Source: Alicyclobacillus shizuokensis NBRC 103103 (GTDB lineage: Bacteria > Bacillota > Bacilli > Alicyclobacillales > Alicyclobacillaceae). From it: a stretch of 64,000 nucleotides of DNA. The DNA is taken from the NCBI RefSeq assembly GCF_001552255.1, contig NZ_BCQV01000002.1:62001-126000 (forward strand). Reading direction: 5' to 3'. Under the pieces are notes generated by a model, which was given only the letters and a program-made list of their open reading frames with translations, searched no databases and was not told the DNA's origin. Made by a program: the position numbers and the translations under genes. Below, piece after piece: positions 1 through 9,011 of the stretch. Within the stretch, counting starts at the first letter, position 1; each line of letters begins with the position of its first letter.

Positions 1-1553
1 CTCACTTCGAGGGGGTCTGCGCCGGTCAGCCGGGCCAAGGCGGTGTCCGGGAAACCGCGGCGCTTGGCCTCGACAATCAGGTCGGGATCCGCTTCAGCCA
101 GTTTCCGGAACGATCCGTACCGCCTCCCGGCCGCTTTCAGCTCCGATTCCAGCCGCACCAGCCCCTGCAGCTTGTGCAGGAACCAACGGTCAATGCGCGT
201 CCACTGGAACACCTTTTCCAGCGGCACCTGGCGCCGGAACGCCTCCGCGAGCACGAACAGCCGCTCGTCGTCGGCCTGCTTCAAGCGCCGCTCAATCTCC
301 TCCATGCTCCACTCCGACGCTTCCTTTTGCCACAGGGAATCCACACCCACCTCGAGCGAACGGACGGCCTTCATCAGAGACTCTTCAAAGCAGCGGCCAA
401 TCGCCATCACTTCGCCGGTTGCCTTCATCTGCGTGCCCAAGCGCCGATTGGCGCTGCCGAACTTGTCAAAGGGCCAGCGCGGGATCTTCGTCACCACGTA
501 ATCAAGCGCCGGCTCAAAGCTGGCATACGTCTCGCCGGTCACCGGGTTTTTCAATTCGTCGAGGCTGTAGCCGACCGCAATCTTGGCCGCCATTTTGGCA
601 ATCGGATAGCCGGTCGCCTTCGAAGCCAGGGCGCTGGAACGACTGACCCGCGGGTTCACCTCAATCACGTAATACTGACGGCTGTCCGGATGAAGGGCGA
701 ATTGGATATTGCAGCCGCCCTCAATGCGCAGTGCGCGGATGACCGCCAGACTGGCCGAACGCAGCATCTGGTGATCCTGATCCGACAGGGTCTGGCTCGG
801 GGCCACGACAATGCTGTCACCCGTATGAATGCCGACCGGATCGATGTTTTCCATGTTGCAGACGACGATGCAGTTGTCCTGGCTGTCCCGCATCACCTCG
901 TACTCCAATTCCTTGAAACCGGCAATGCTGCGTTCCACCAAAACCTGGTGAATAGGAGACAGGGTCAGGCCCAGTTCGACAATCTCCTCGTACTCGTCCC
1001 ACGTGGAGGCGATGCCACCGCCCGTGCCGCCGAGCGTATAGGCCGGTCGAATGATGATGGGGAAGCCGATCTCGCGCGCGAACGCCCGCGCTTCCTCCAT
1101 ATTGGTGACAATCGAACTCTCCGGCACCGGCTGCCCCAGCCGGTTCATCAGAGCGCGGAACTGTTCGCGGTCTTCCGCCTCGCGGATGGCCTCCAGCGAC
1201 GTGCCGAGCAGCTTGACTCCTTCCTGTTCCAGCACTCCCATCTCCGCCAGCTGGACGGCCAGGTTCAGCCCGGTTTGACCGCCGAGGGTGGGCAACAGGC
1301 CGTCAGGCTGCTCGGCGCGAATGATCTGCGCCAGGAACTCCGGCGTCAGCGGCTCCAGGTACACCTTGTCGGCGATCTGCGGGTCGGTCATGATGGTGGC
1401 CGGATTGGAGTTGACCAGCACCACCTCATACCCCTCTTCCTTCAGCGCCGCACACGCCTGGGTGCCCGCGTAATCAAACTCGGCCGCCTGGCCGATGGTG
1501 ATGGGCCCACTGCCAATCACAAAGATCTTCTTGATGTCAGTGCGCTTCGGCAC
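1..1553 (-). CDS. carB: Carbamoyl-phosphate synthase large subunit, N-terminal half (partial)
   Basis: CarB (PyrAB) makes carbamoyl phosphate from bicarbonate, ATP and glutamine-derived ammonia for pyrimidine synthesis. The reading frame starts at GTG 1553 ([18 protein letters not shown]...), 17 bases inside the end of carA, behind a purine-rich AAGGAAGGGAG site. About 517 residues are present; the family is about 1,070 long, so the second half lies beyond the left edge. Visible landmarks are the N-terminal nucleotide fold ([16 protein letters not shown]), the ATP-grasp segment with [14 protein letters not shown] and the [18 protein letters not shown] motif. It is the last visible gene of the pyr operon. 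Identity is secure; only the truncation by the window limits it. Confidence 0.96.
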   Translation of the reverse strand, partial: MPKRTDIKKIFVIGSGPITIGQAAEFDYAGTQACAALKEEGYEVVLVNSNPATIMTDPQIADKVYLEPLTPEFLAQIIRAEQPDGLLPTLGGQTGLNLAVQLAEMGVLEQEGVKLLGTSLEAIREAEDREQFRALMNRLGQPVPESSIVTNMEEARAFAREIGFPIIIRPAYTLGGTGGGIASTWDEYEEIVELGLTLSPIHQVLVERSIAGFKELEYEVMRDSQDNCIVVCNMENIDPVGIHTGDSIVVAPSQTLSDQDHQMLRSASLAVIRALRIEGGCNIQFALHPDSRQYYVIEVNPRVSRSSALASKATGYPIAKMAAKIAVGYSLDELKNPVTGETYASFEPALDYVVTKIPRWPFDKFGSANRRLGTQMKATGEVMAIGRCFEESLMKAVRSLEVGVDSLWQKEASEWSMEEIERRLKQADDERLFVLAEAFRRQVPLEKVFQWTRIDRWFLHKLQGLVRLESELKAAGRRYGSFRKLAEADPDLIVEAKRRGFPDTALARLTGADPLEV

Positions 1554-2667
1554 GGGGCACCCAGCTCCCTTCCTTGACCTGGTCTATCATGTCCATGAAC
1601 TCGTCAAACAGGTAATCCGAATCGTCCGGTCCGGGACGCGCCTCGGGATGATACTGGACACAGAACACCGGGTGTTTGCGGTGCGCCAATCCCTCCACCG
1701 TACCGTCGTTGCGGTTGATGTGCGTCAGCACCAAATCGGTTCCCGGCAGGGTATCCGGGTCAACCATGTAGCCGTGGTTCTGGGAAGTGATGGTGATGCG
1801 GCCGGTGCGCAGGTCCTGCACCGGATGATTGAGACCCCGGTGGCCAAAACGCATCTTTGTGGTTCCCGCGCCGCTCGCCAGGGCAATCAGCTGGTGCCCG
1901 AGGCAAACACCGAAGATGGGCACGCGGCCTATCAACTGACGAACGGTCTCCACCGCGTAGGGAGCGTGCAGCGGATTGCCGGGGCCGTTGCTCAACATCA
2001 CGCCGTCCGGCTGCCACTGGAGGATTTCGGCGGCACTCGTGCGCGCCGGAACCACGATGACATCGCAGCGGCGGGCGAGCAGTGAGCGGACAATGCCCGC
2101 TTTCATGCCGAAATCGATGGCGACGATGCGGCGCCCTTCGCCCGGGCAGCGATACACCACGGGCGTGGTCACCCGGTCAATCCCATCCGTTGCCAGCGGT
2201 TCCTGCAAACGCGCCACCAGCTCGTCGGCCGGCGTGTCGCGTGTCGTCAGCACCGCCTTCATCGTGCCTTGGCTGCGGATGGCCTTGGTCAGCCGGCGCG
2301 TGTCGACGCCCGAGATGCCGATAATGCCGTGATCCGCCAGATAGCGGTCCACGGACCCGATGCTCTGAAAATGGCTCGGGGCCTGGCTCCATTCACGCAC
2401 CACAAACCCTTTCACGTACGGTCGACGCGACTCCACGTCATCGACATTGACCCCATAGTTGCCGATGAGCGGATACGTCATCGTCACAATCTGCCCGTAA
2501 TAGGACGGATCGGTCAAGACTTCTTGGTAGCCGGTCATTCCGGTGTTGAACACCACTTCACCCACGGTCTCGCCGTCGGCGCCGAACGCCCAGCCCGCGA
2601 ACGTAAGACCGTTTTCCAGGACCAGGCGAGCGCGCCGCGGTTGCTTGCCTCGTGCTGCCAATTCCAT
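1537..2667 (-). CDS. carA: Carbamoyl-phosphate synthase small subunit (glutaminase)
   Basis: CarA (PyrAA) hydrolyses glutamine and channels ammonia to CarB. The 376-residue product has the normal length. The N-terminal domain carries the family stretch [20 protein letters not shown]; the class I glutamine amidotransferase domain shows the nucleophile elbow [12 protein letters not shown] (catalytic Cys) and the QYHPE catalytic His-Glu. The gene lies 43 bases after pyrC and overlaps carB by 17 bases, which suggests translational coupling of the two subunits. As part of the PyrR-attenuated operon it is probably the pyrimidine-regulated copy; no arginine-type regulation is visible. Confidence 0.97.
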   Translation of the reverse strand: MELAARGKQPRRARLVLENGLTFAGWAFGADGETVGEVVFNTGMTGYQEVLTDPSYYGQIVTMTYPLIGNYGVNVDDVESRRPYVKGFVVREWSQAPSHFQSIGSVDRYLADHGIIGISGVDTRRLTKAIRSQGTMKAVLTTRDTPADELVARLQEPLATDGIDRVTTPVVYRCPGEGRRIVAIDFGMKAGIVRSLLARRCDVIVVPARTSAAEILQWQPDGVMLSNGPGNPLHAPYAVETVRQLIGRVPIFGVCLGHQLIALASGAGTTKMRFGHRGLNHPVQDLRTGRITITSQNHGYMVDPDTLPGTDLVLTHINRNDGTVEGLAHRKHPVFCVQYHPEARPGPDDSDYLFDEFMDMIDQVKEGSWVPRAEAH

Positions 2668-2710
2668 GCCTCCTCGCGTAGTCGTCCAGCCGGTCAGCTG
2701 CTTTCTGCTC

Positions 2711-4015
2711 TTATCCCATCGTGTGAATCCGCACCCATTCCTCGTCGGCGTGGACGACGCGTCCGTCGACCAAGGTCAGGCTCGGCCAGCCGCGCACCAG
2801 CCAGCCTGCGAAGGGGGTGTTGCGGCCCTTCGAATAAAACCGTCCCGGCTCTATGGGACGCTCCCGCTCCAGATTGACCGCCACCAAATCGGCCGCCGCC
2901 CCCACGCGGAGGACACCACCCTGCAAACCAAAAGCCTGCGCTGGCGCAGTGGACATGCGGCGGACCAACTCCGCCAGCGGCATCTGCCCGGTCAGGACCA
3001 GGTGCGTGTAAAGCAGCGGGAAGACCGTCTCAATTCCCACCATGCCAAAGGGGGCGTCGGCAATCGGCTGCGCCTTTTCCAGAGCGGTATGGGGGGCGTG
3101 GTCCGTCGCCACCATGTCCAGGGTGCCATCGAGGAACCCATCCAGGCAGGCCTGCCGGTCCCGTTCGCTCTGCAGCGGCGGGTTCACTTTGTAGACCGCA
3201 TCGTCACGGTCAATCACCGCGTCACTGAGCAACAGGTGGTGCGGGGTGACCTCGGCCGTGACGCGCACTCCACGCTGTTTGGCAAACCGTATCAAGGCCA
3301 CCGCCGACTCGACGCTGACGTGGCAAACGTGCAGGTGGGCCCCTGTCTCCTCCGCCAGCAGAATGTCCCGGGCTATCATGGCCGCCTCCGCGGCCGCCGG
3401 GATGCCCCCCAGGCCGAGGCGATGCGCTGCTCCCAGCGCCAGCACTCCACCCGCCGACAGACTCTCGTCCTCTGCGTGGATGGCCACCGGCAGCCCCAAC
3501 CGCGCCGCGTGGAACAGAGCCTCGCGCATCCGGCCGCCATGCTGCACGCCGTGTCCGTCGTCCGACAGGGCCACTGCCCCCGCCGCCTGCAGCGCGGCGA
3601 AATCGGTCAACTCGCCCCCCGCCTGTCCTTTGGTGATGCACCCCATCGGCAGCACCTTCGCGGCCCCGGCGGCCTCAGCCTGGTGGCGGACAAAGGTGAT
3701 CCGCTCGGGAGTATCCAGCGGCGGCTTGGTGTTGGGCATGCACAGAATTTGGCTGAATCCCCCGGCCGCAGCCGCCCGCGCCCCGCTAGAAATCGTTTCC
3801 TTATCCTCAAACCCGGGCTCCCGCAGGTGTACGTGGACATCGATGAAACCGGGCAACAACACCTCACCCTGCAGCGACACCACCCGGTCGGCGGACGGCA
3901 AGTCGTCGCCAATCGCCGCGATGCGCCCCGACTCGTCATCGACCAGGACACTGGCCGCAGTTAGCGATCCGTCCACCAAATCCAACAACCGGCCGCCGTC
4001 AATACGAATTTTCAT
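2711..4015 (-). CDS. pyrC: Dihydroorotase
   Basis: Dihydroorotase cyclises N-carbamoyl-aspartate to dihydroorotate, step three of pyrimidine synthesis. The protein has 434 residues, typical for the class I enzyme. Metal-site motifs are visible: DVHVHLREPG near residue 60 (the His-x-His zinc ligands), the MPNTKPP segment, and ATDHAPH near residue 305 with the catalytic Asp. The start ATG overlaps the pyrB stop by four bases, so translation of pyrB and pyrC is probably coupled. Confidence 0.97.
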   Translation of the reverse strand: MKIRIDGGRLLDLVDGSLTAASVLVDDESGRIAAIGDDLPSADRVVSLQGEVLLPGFIDVHVHLREPGFEDKETISSGARAAAAGGFSQILCMPNTKPPLDTPERITFVRHQAEAAGAAKVLPMGCITKGQAGGELTDFAALQAAGAVALSDDGHGVQHGGRMREALFHAARLGLPVAIHAEDESLSAGGVLALGAAHRLGLGGIPAAAEAAMIARDILLAEETGAHLHVCHVSVESAVALIRFAKQRGVRVTAEVTPHHLLLSDAVIDRDDAVYKVNPPLQSERDRQACLDGFLDGTLDMVATDHAPHTALEKAQPIADAPFGMVGIETVFPLLYTHLVLTGQMPLAELVRRMSTAPAQAFGLQGGVLRVGAAADLVAVNLERERPIEPGRFYSKGRNTPFAGWLVRGWPSLTLVDGRVVHADEEWVRIHTMG

Positions 4016-4995
4016 GCGTGCACCTCCGAAAGTCCGCGAACATATTGGCTGTCCATCGGTTCAGAAGGTGGACCGCCGCTGCCGAAGCTGGGCAAATATT
4101 CATCGAGCAGAGCCATGCGCAGGTACAGACCATTTTCCACCTGGCGAAAGTAGGCGGCTCGTGCGTCCGGGTCCAGCTCCGGGCTTAGCTCGTCCAGGCG
4201 CGGCAGGGGATGGAGAATGCGGGCGTGTTCCGCCAGCAGCGGCAGGTGCTCGGGACCCAACCGGCAGCGCGCGGCCTCCGCCGCCTCGTCTGCGTCCGCC
4301 AACCGCTCGCGCTGTACACGCGTCTGGTAGATGACGTCCGCTCCGAAGAGCGCCTCCGCGATGTCGTCCACCCGCTCCATCGCCAATCCTTCCGCCCGCA
4401 GTTGGGCTTCCAGTTCGCCCGGCAGAGCGAGCGAATCAGGGTGGCACAGCCGCACTTGGACGTCCTGGAACCGGGCCAGTAGCGGAAGCAGGGAATGGAC
4501 CGTGCGGCCGTATTTCAAATCCCCTAGCAGGGTCACCCGCAACCCGTCCACACGGCCGCACTCCCGCCACATGGTGTACACATCCAACAACGCCTGGGTC
4601 GGGTGCTCGCCGGAACCGGACCCAGCGTTGATGATGGGCACCGGGCTGTACGGCGCCGCTTGCGCAATCGCCTGTTCTTCATCGTGGCGAATCACAATCA
4701 GATCCACATAGGTACCCACGACGCGGAAGACATCCGATAGCCGCTCGCCCTTTTTCGCCGAGGAGTTCTCGCGCGCGTTCTCCGCCCCCACCACACGTGC
4801 GCCCAAGCGCGCCGCCGCTGCCTCAAACGACAGCCGCGTGCGTGTGCTCGGCTCGTAGAACAAGGTGGCCAACACCGCCCCGTCATGGCGCGCCATGACC
4901 TGCTGCCGCGGCAACCCGCGCAACATTTCCGCAGCCTGAAACCAGCGCTCCACGTCCTGGCGCTCAAGCGATGCGGCAGAGAGCAAGTGTCTCAT
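4012..4995 (-). CDS. pyrB: Aspartate carbamoyltransferase catalytic subunit
   Basis: PyrB condenses carbamoyl phosphate with aspartate. The 327-residue protein shows the carbamoyl-phosphate loop EPSTRTRLSFE (about residues 50-60), the HPTQALLD motif and the PLPR segment near the C-terminus that holds the aspartate site. It overlaps pyrR by four bases and pyrC by four. In Bacillus subtilis a uracil permease (pyrP) sits between pyrR and pyrB; here that gene is absent and pyrR runs straight into pyrB. Confidence 0.97.
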   Translation of the reverse strand: MRHLLSAASLERQDVERWFQAAEMLRGLPRQQVMARHDGAVLATLFYEPSTRTRLSFEAAAARLGARVVGAENARENSSAKKGERLSDVFRVVGTYVDLIVIRHDEEQAIAQAAPYSPVPIINAGSGSGEHPTQALLDVYTMWRECGRVDGLRVTLLGDLKYGRTVHSLLPLLARFQDVQVRLCHPDSLALPGELEAQLRAEGLAMERVDDIAEALFGADVIYQTRVQRERLADADEAAEAARCRLGPEHLPLLAEHARILHPLPRLDELSPELDPDARAAYFRQVENGLYLRMALLDEYLPSFGSGGPPSEPMDSQYVRGLSEVHA

Positions 4996-5567
4996 GCGCG
5001 CCCGCCTCCTGTTCGCGACGACGGCTCAAGCGCGCAAATCCAGACGTTGTCCTCTCCGTCCACCTCGGCCAGATGGACGACAACCTCCTCGTCGCGCGCC
5101 GTGGGCACATTTTTGCCGACAAAGTCGGGGCGAATTGGCAGCTCCCGATGCCCACGGTCCACCAGGGCGGCCAATTGCACCATACGCGCCCGGCCCACCA
5201 ACATCAGGGCGTCCAGCGCTGCGCGAACCGTCCGTCCGGTGTACAGGACATCGTCCACCAGGACCACCACCTTGCCATGCACCCCGTCCTCCGGCAGCTC
5301 CGGCTTCCCCGGCCGCTGCAGAATGTCCGCGTCATCGCGAAACGGGCGCGGATTGAGCGCGTAGACCGGCGGACGCACGCCCTCGATGTCCAACAACCTA
5401 TCCGCGATCCGCTTGGCCAGCGGCACCCCACGCGTGGTGACGCCGACCAGGACCACGTTGTCCAGCCCGTGATTGCGTTCCAGCAGCTCGTGCGCCATGC
5501 GCGTGATGGACCGACGCATCGCCGCTGCGTCCATGATTTGCGCCTTCTTGTGCATCGCATGTTCCAC
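4992..5567 (-). CDS. pyrR: Bifunctional pyr attenuator / uracil phosphoribosyltransferase PyrR
   Basis: PyrR binds the pyr leader RNA when UMP is high and causes early termination; many homologues also have uracil phosphoribosyltransferase activity. The 191-residue product carries the PRPP-binding loop VVLVDDVLYTGRTVRAALDA (about residues 100-120) and the N-terminal ITRMAHELLERN helix seen in the family. It is the first gene of the operon, about 170 bases downstream of the promoter, and its RNA target (positions 5693-5706) is in its own leader. Confidence 0.96.
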   Translation of the reverse strand: MEHAMHKKAQIMDAAAMRRSITRMAHELLERNHGLDNVVLVGVTTRGVPLAKRIADRLLDIEGVRPPVYALNPRPFRDDADILQRPGKPELPEDGVHGKVVVLVDDVLYTGRTVRAALDALMLVGRARMVQLAALVDRGHRELPIRPDFVGKNVPTARDEEVVVHLAEVDGEDNVWICALEPSSRTGGGRA

Positions 5568-5587
5568 CTTTCATACCCGGGAGCACA

Positions 5588-5625
5588 CAAAAACGACTGC
5601 TCCCTACATTTGGAAAGCAGTCGTC
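5588..5625 (-). terminator. pyr leader attenuator (intrinsic terminator)
   Basis: Read on the minus strand, CGACTGCT (5594-5601 side) pairs with AGCAGTCG (5616-5623), and the stem is followed by a GTTTTTG run. It lies between the PyrR-binding loop and the pyrR start, where a PyrR-controlled terminator is expected. Confidence 0.85.
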
Positions 5626-5634
5626 TACGACAAA

Positions 5635-5665
5635 CATCCTCAAGCCAACCGCGCGATTGAGGATG
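5635..5665 (-). promoter_or_regulatory. Hairpin in the pyr leader (candidate antiterminator region)
   Basis: A perfect 9-base-pair stem, CATCCTCAA (5635-5643) with TTGAGGATG (5657-5665), lies between the PyrR loop and the terminator. Its position fits part of the alternative fold that competes with the terminator. The exact switching partner was not worked out. Confidence 0.5.
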
Positions 5666-5692
5666 ATGTATACCGTTGTGCGACCCCTTTCC

Positions 5693-5706
5693 AACCTCAC
5701 GGGATT
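5693..5706 (-). promoter_or_regulatory. PyrR-binding loop
   Basis: The minus-strand sequence AATCCCGTGAGGTT matches the published PyrR consensus ARUCCNGNGAGGYU at every position. It is flanked by complementary CCTTT and AAAGG arms that present it as a hairpin. Only one copy is seen, whereas B. subtilis has three in its operon. Confidence 0.93.
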
Positions 5707-5733
5707 GGATTAAAGGCAGTTCCAGTTGCCACA

Positions 5734-5762
5734 ACTTTAGCAAGGCCAGGTGGGAAAGTCAA
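5734..5762 (-). promoter_or_regulatory. Sigma-A promoter of the pyr operon
   Basis: On the minus strand, TTGACT (5757-5762) and TAAAGT (5734-5739) are separated by exactly 17 bases, with an extended -10 TGC just before TAAAGT. Transcription would start about 25 bases before the PyrR-binding loop. Confidence 0.75.
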
Positions 5763-5788
5763 GGCCAAGACGAGCCAAGCAGCCCGGC

Positions 5789-6730
5789 TCACCACAGCCC
5801 TGCTGCCAATCCATCCACCAGACGCTGCATGTCCGCCGGCAAGTCCGATGCAAAGCGCAGGGTTTCGCCCGTCCGCGGATGCACAAAACCCAGTTCGCGG
5901 GCGTGCAGCGCCTGCCCCGTAATCGGCAGCGTATGGCGCGGACCATAGAGAGGATCACCAGCCAACGGATGGCCAATGTAGGCCATATGCACGCGGATCT
6001 GGTGCGTGCGTCCCGTCCAAAGGCGCAGTTGGACATACGTGTAGCCGGAAAACCGTTGACGGACGCGAAAGTCCGTGACCGCCGGCTTGCCCCCGCCGGT
6101 CACCGCCATCCGCTGCCGGTTTCTGGGATCTCGGCCGATAGGCGCGTCGATGCGGCCCTCGTCGTGGGCTAGGTCCCCGTGTACAATCGCCTCATACACC
6201 CGGTGTGTCGTGTGTTCGCGCAGTTGCTGGGTCAGGCTGTGATAGGCCAAGTCGCTTTTGGCAAACATCACCAAACCGGACGTGTCCTTGTCGATCCGGT
6301 GCACGACACCGGGGCGCAGCCCCCCACCCAAGCTGGACAGCGGCGTTCCTCGCGCGATGAGCGCGTTGACCAGCGTATGGCGCAGGTGGCCCGGCGCCGG
6401 ATGCACGACCACACCGCGATCCTTGTTGACGACCACTACGTCCTCGTCCTCGTATACCACCGCGATGTCCATCTCATCGCCAATCAGCTCTATCGGCTCT
6501 GGCGCCGGCACCGCCACTTCGTAGGTCTGTCCCGCTCCCACCGCATCGCTGGGCCGCGGCAGAATGGAATCGCGACGCACATGGCCGGCACGTATCCAGG
6601 CCTGCACCTGGCTGCGGGAGACCGCGTACTCCAGTTCCTGCAGCCTGTCGGTCAACCACCGGTCCAACCGCGCCCCCGCATCCGCCGCCTCCACCTGCAG
6701 GCGTTCACGAATGGCGTCCAGTGTCCTCAC
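5789..6730 (-). CDS. RluD/YlyB-family 23S rRNA pseudouridine synthase
   Basis: This enzyme isomerises uridines in large-subunit rRNA. An S4 RNA-binding domain (ARLDRWLTDRLQ... about residues 17-65) precedes the catalytic domain with the signature GVVHRIDKDTSGLVMFAK, where the Asp is the nucleophile. The frame is open to 6793, but the extra 21 residues look non-native; GTG 6730 (VRTLDAIRERLQVE) aligns best with the family start and overlaps lspA by 26 bases. A GTG near 6690 is also possible. It follows lspA directly, as ylyB follows lspA in B. subtilis. Confidence 0.92.
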   Translation of the reverse strand: MRTLDAIRERLQVEAADAGARLDRWLTDRLQELEYAVSRSQVQAWIRAGHVRRDSILPRPSDAVGAGQTYEVAVPAPEPIELIGDEMDIAVVYEDEDVVVVNKDRGVVVHPAPGHLRHTLVNALIARGTPLSSLGGGLRPGVVHRIDKDTSGLVMFAKSDLAYHSLTQQLREHTTHRVYEAIVHGDLAHDEGRIDAPIGRDPRNRQRMAVTGGGKPAVTDFRVRQRFSGYTYVQLRLWTGRTHQIRVHMAYIGHPLAGDPLYGPRHTLPITGQALHARELGFVHPRTGETLRFASDLPADMQRLVDGLAAGLW

Positions 6731-7202
6731 CCTCCGCCGATAGGGTCCGTTTTTCCCCGTCCGCCCGCAACAGGCTCCACAGAATGATGGCAATGCCCGC
6801 GTCGATGCATACGTCGGCCAGGTTGAAGACCGGAAAATGAATCACCTTCAAGTACACGTAATCCACTACCGTCCCGCTCGACACCCGGTCGACTAGGTTA
6901 CCGACGGCCCCGCCCATCAACAGCCCGAGCCCTACCGACAGCAGGCGCCGCGGCCGGTAGCGAAACTGGACATAGATCACGACGGCGACCACCAGCACGG
7001 CGACAACCCAAAACAGCCATCGAGCATGCGGAAAGATGCTGAACGCTCCGCCCGGATTGCGTATGTATTGGATGTACACCCAATCCCCGACGATGGGAAA
7101 GCCGGCTCCCAATGTCAGGTGCGTACGTATGTCCCACTTCAAGAATTGGTCCAGCGCCAACACCAGCACCGCTATGACATAAGTCCACACGATGTCGCCC
7201 AC
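6705..7202 (-). CDS. lspA: Lipoprotein signal peptidase (signal peptidase II)
   Basis: LspA cleaves signal peptides of diacylglyceryl prolipoproteins in the cytoplasmic membrane. The 165-residue protein has four hydrophobic segments. The two catalytic aspartates are visible in GNLVDRV and FNLADV, and the RNPGGAFSI motif lies in the first periplasmic-side loop. The gerAC-type lipoprotein in this window is one possible substrate. The last 25 or so residues are hydrophilic and overlap the next gene. Confidence 0.96.
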   Translation of the reverse strand: MGDIVWTYVIAVLVLALDQFLKWDIRTHLTLGAGFPIVGDWVYIQYIRNPGGAFSIFPHARWLFWVVAVLVVAVVIYVQFRYRPRRLLSVGLGLLMGGAVGNLVDRVSSGTVVDYVYLKVIHFPVFNLADVCIDAGIAIILWSLLRADGEKRTLSAEGEDTGRHS

Positions 7203-7291
7203 CTCGCTCCTATGAGCCCCAGTCTACCACAAACCAGGGCCCATCCCCACCCATGCCGGCGTTTTGTGAAGAAAAGGACCGGCAGTGGAGT

Positions 7292-7903
7292 CTACGGCAG
7301 TTGCTCGCGGTACTGTCGATCCGAAACAGCGTCCGCCGGATCGACAATCCCCTCGTTGTCGTCGAGCCCCTGCAATTCGTAGTCGTGCTCGTACTCTGGA
7401 CGCTGATTGTAGCGAGCCACCGCCTGCCACGAGTCTTCACCGTCGAACTCGACCACCTCGGTGCCGTCGAAATTCGAACGTTGGTAAGCCGGCGCTGTCA
7501 CTGTCTCCTCCACTGGCCGCTGCTGGCTGGGGTGTTCCCGTTCTTCGCGGCGCTTGCAATCCACACACAAGAGCGCTGTCGGATACACCTCTAGCCGTTC
7601 CAGCGGAATCGGACGAGAGCAGCGGCTACAAATTCCGTAGGTACCATTTTCCATGGCGGAGAGAGCCCTGTCGATGTCCTGCAGGCGCAGACGCTCCCGG
7701 TCCCGCAGCGCCAGATCCTTTCCGCGTTCAAACACCTCACTGCCGATGTCTGCCGGGTGGTTGTCGTACGCGGACAGCTCCCCCAACGTCGTGCCCATGG
7801 CCTCATCCATGCCGTACTCGCCGCTGTGCCGCAAACGCTGCTCGATGGTTTCGCGCTCCCGCAGTAGCTGCTCACGAATGCTTGCCCAATCCACCTTATC
7901 CAC
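7292..7903 (-). CDS. ylyA: YlyA-like DksA/TraR zinc-finger protein
   Basis: The product is a coiled-coil plus C4 zinc finger (CSRC...CVDC) protein of the DksA/TraR family, whose members bind RNA polymerase. In B. subtilis, ylyA sits next to lspA and modulates sigma-G dependent transcription; gene order here supports the same assignment. The start is uncertain. GTG 7903 (VDKVDWASIREQLL) gives about 203 residues; GTG 7894 is equally acceptable, and the frame stays open to 7954. The long acidic C-terminal tail after the zinc finger is typical for the Bacillus YteA/YlyA group. Confidence 0.82.
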   Translation of the reverse strand: MDKVDWASIREQLLRERETIEQRLRHSGEYGMDEAMGTTLGELSAYDNHPADIGSEVFERGKDLALRDRERLRLQDIDRALSAMENGTYGICSRCSRPIPLERLEVYPTALLCVDCKRREEREHPSQQRPVEETVTAPAYQRSNFDGTEVVEFDGEDSWQAVARYNQRPEYEHDYELQGLDDNEGIVDPADAVSDRQYREQLP

Positions 7904-8111
7904 CCCGCTTATGATGAATGTGCTCCCACCGGCCGCTGTGCGGCCACCGGACATGAAACCGCTTCAGAACCGGTCGGTTTCGAGTCTCCCTGCGAGGCTT
8001 AGTCTGGGGTTGACGAGGTGGACCCATACACCGCGAGACTGGCAATTTTGTTCAAAAGAATGTCAATCTATCGACCGAAAAGCCGGTGTAAGATGATAGG
8101 AAACGCGAGGA

Positions 8112-8303
8112 ATGGGGAGAGACTGTTTGCGCAAACATCGACTGCACGCGATTGCACTCATTCTCATGTGGGTTGGCGGTCTTGAGGTGTTGGCTGGTTT
8201 CCTCGCGAAAGTCTGGTTTGAACTGACGGTCCAATGGACACCCCTGTTTTTCCTCGCCCTGCTGGTGGGGATTATTCTGTACGTCATCGCGCGCTTCTTG
8301 TAA
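8112..8303 (+). CDS. Small two-helix membrane protein (unknown)
   Basis: This 63-residue product has two hydrophobic stretches (about residues 12-30 and 42-62) and a short basic N-terminus. I do not recognise the family. A TTG at 8127 with GGGGAGAG just upstream may be the true start (58 residues). It is the only plus-strand gene in the first 36 kb. It occupies the gap between divIVA and ylyA where ileS stands in B. subtilis and many relatives. A strong hairpin terminator follows at 8352-8384, which supports a real transcript. Confidence 0.7.
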   Translation: MGRDCLRKHRLHAIALILMWVGGLEVLAGFLAKVWFELTVQWTPLFFLALLVGIILYVIARFL

Positions 8304-8351
8304 AGCCCGCGACCCAAAGGCTACGGCAGCAGGGCGGGGCGAGCGGGGTGC

Positions 8352-8384
8352 AAGGCCACAAACAAGCGCTCTGTGGCCTTTTTG
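8352..8384 (+). terminator. Intrinsic terminator of the small membrane gene
   Basis: AAGGCCACA (8352-8360) pairs with TGTGGCCTT (8372-8380), followed by TTTTGC. The T-run favours the plus strand. It also lies after divIVA, but on that strand the run after the stem is poor. Confidence 0.85.
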
Positions 8385-8409
8385 CTTTTATCACTAATTA
8401 CTAATTATT

Positions 8410-8916
8410 TTATATCGATTCCGCCTTGGCCTCGGAAAAGTCGTGAGTGTTCAGTTCGGCATCAAACTTGTCCCAGTCGCCCGACTCCAACATCTCGAGC
8501 TGAGCCTGAATGAGCGACCGAAAACGAGCGCGGAATATGGCGGCGTGCTTTTGAACCTCTTCTACCTCCATGGCAATCTTGCGCGACTTGTTCAATGCCT
8601 CGCTGACAATGCGGTCCGCGTTCTTTTCGGCTTCCTTGATGATGAGCTGCGCTTCCTTGCGCGCGTTCGCCTTAACCTCCTCGGCCGTTTCCTGCGCCAC
8701 CAGAATGGACTTGCTGAGGCTCTCCTCAATGTTGGTGAAGTGCTGTAGGCGGTCGTTCAGGTCGGCGATACGCTCCTCCAGCTCCTTGTTTTGCCGGATC
8801 AACAGCTCATAGTCCTGCATCACACGCTCGAGAAAATCGTCCACCTCGTCCTCGTCATAGCCGCGAAACGAGCGGCTGAATTCTTTATTGTGAATGTCCA
8901 AAGGCGAAAGCGGCAT
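8410..8916 (-). CDS. divIVA: Cell-division initiation / polar scaffold protein DivIVA
   Basis: DivIVA marks negatively curved membrane at septa and poles and recruits Min and sporulation partners. The 168-residue protein begins MPLSPLDIHNKEF at ATG 8916, behind a GGAGG site. The N-terminal lipid-binding domain with the exposed SRSFRGYDEDEVDDFL loop is followed by a continuous coiled coil (about residues 35-150). The frame upstream of 8916 is open but not conserved in character. The gene closes the ylm block upstream; ileS does not follow it. Confidence 0.95.
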   Translation of the reverse strand: MPLSPLDIHNKEFSRSFRGYDEDEVDDFLERVMQDYELLIRQNKELEERIADLNDRLQHFTNIEESLSKSILVAQETAEEVKANARKEAQLIIKEAEKNADRIVSEALNKSRKIAMEVEEVQKHAAIFRARFRSLIQAQLEMLESGDWDKFDAELNTHDFSEAKAESI

Positions 8917-9011
8917 CGGAAACCCTCCATTCGACATGTGTTGGCAATCGGACCTTGATTTCGAGCGCTTGCGTCCCTTAATTTCGACGTTCGCGCAGCA
9001 ACTCCTGCCGC

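Noticed and set aside
174-1577. 467-codon plus-strand frame opposite carB
   Set aside because: It mirrors the carB coding strand, has Arg/His/Leu-rich shadow composition typical of the antisense frame of a high-GC gene, and no ribosome site.
8352-8384. The hairpin as terminator of divIVA
   Set aside because: On the minus strand the stem is followed by TTGCACC, not a T-run. The plus-strand T-run fits the small membrane gene instead.
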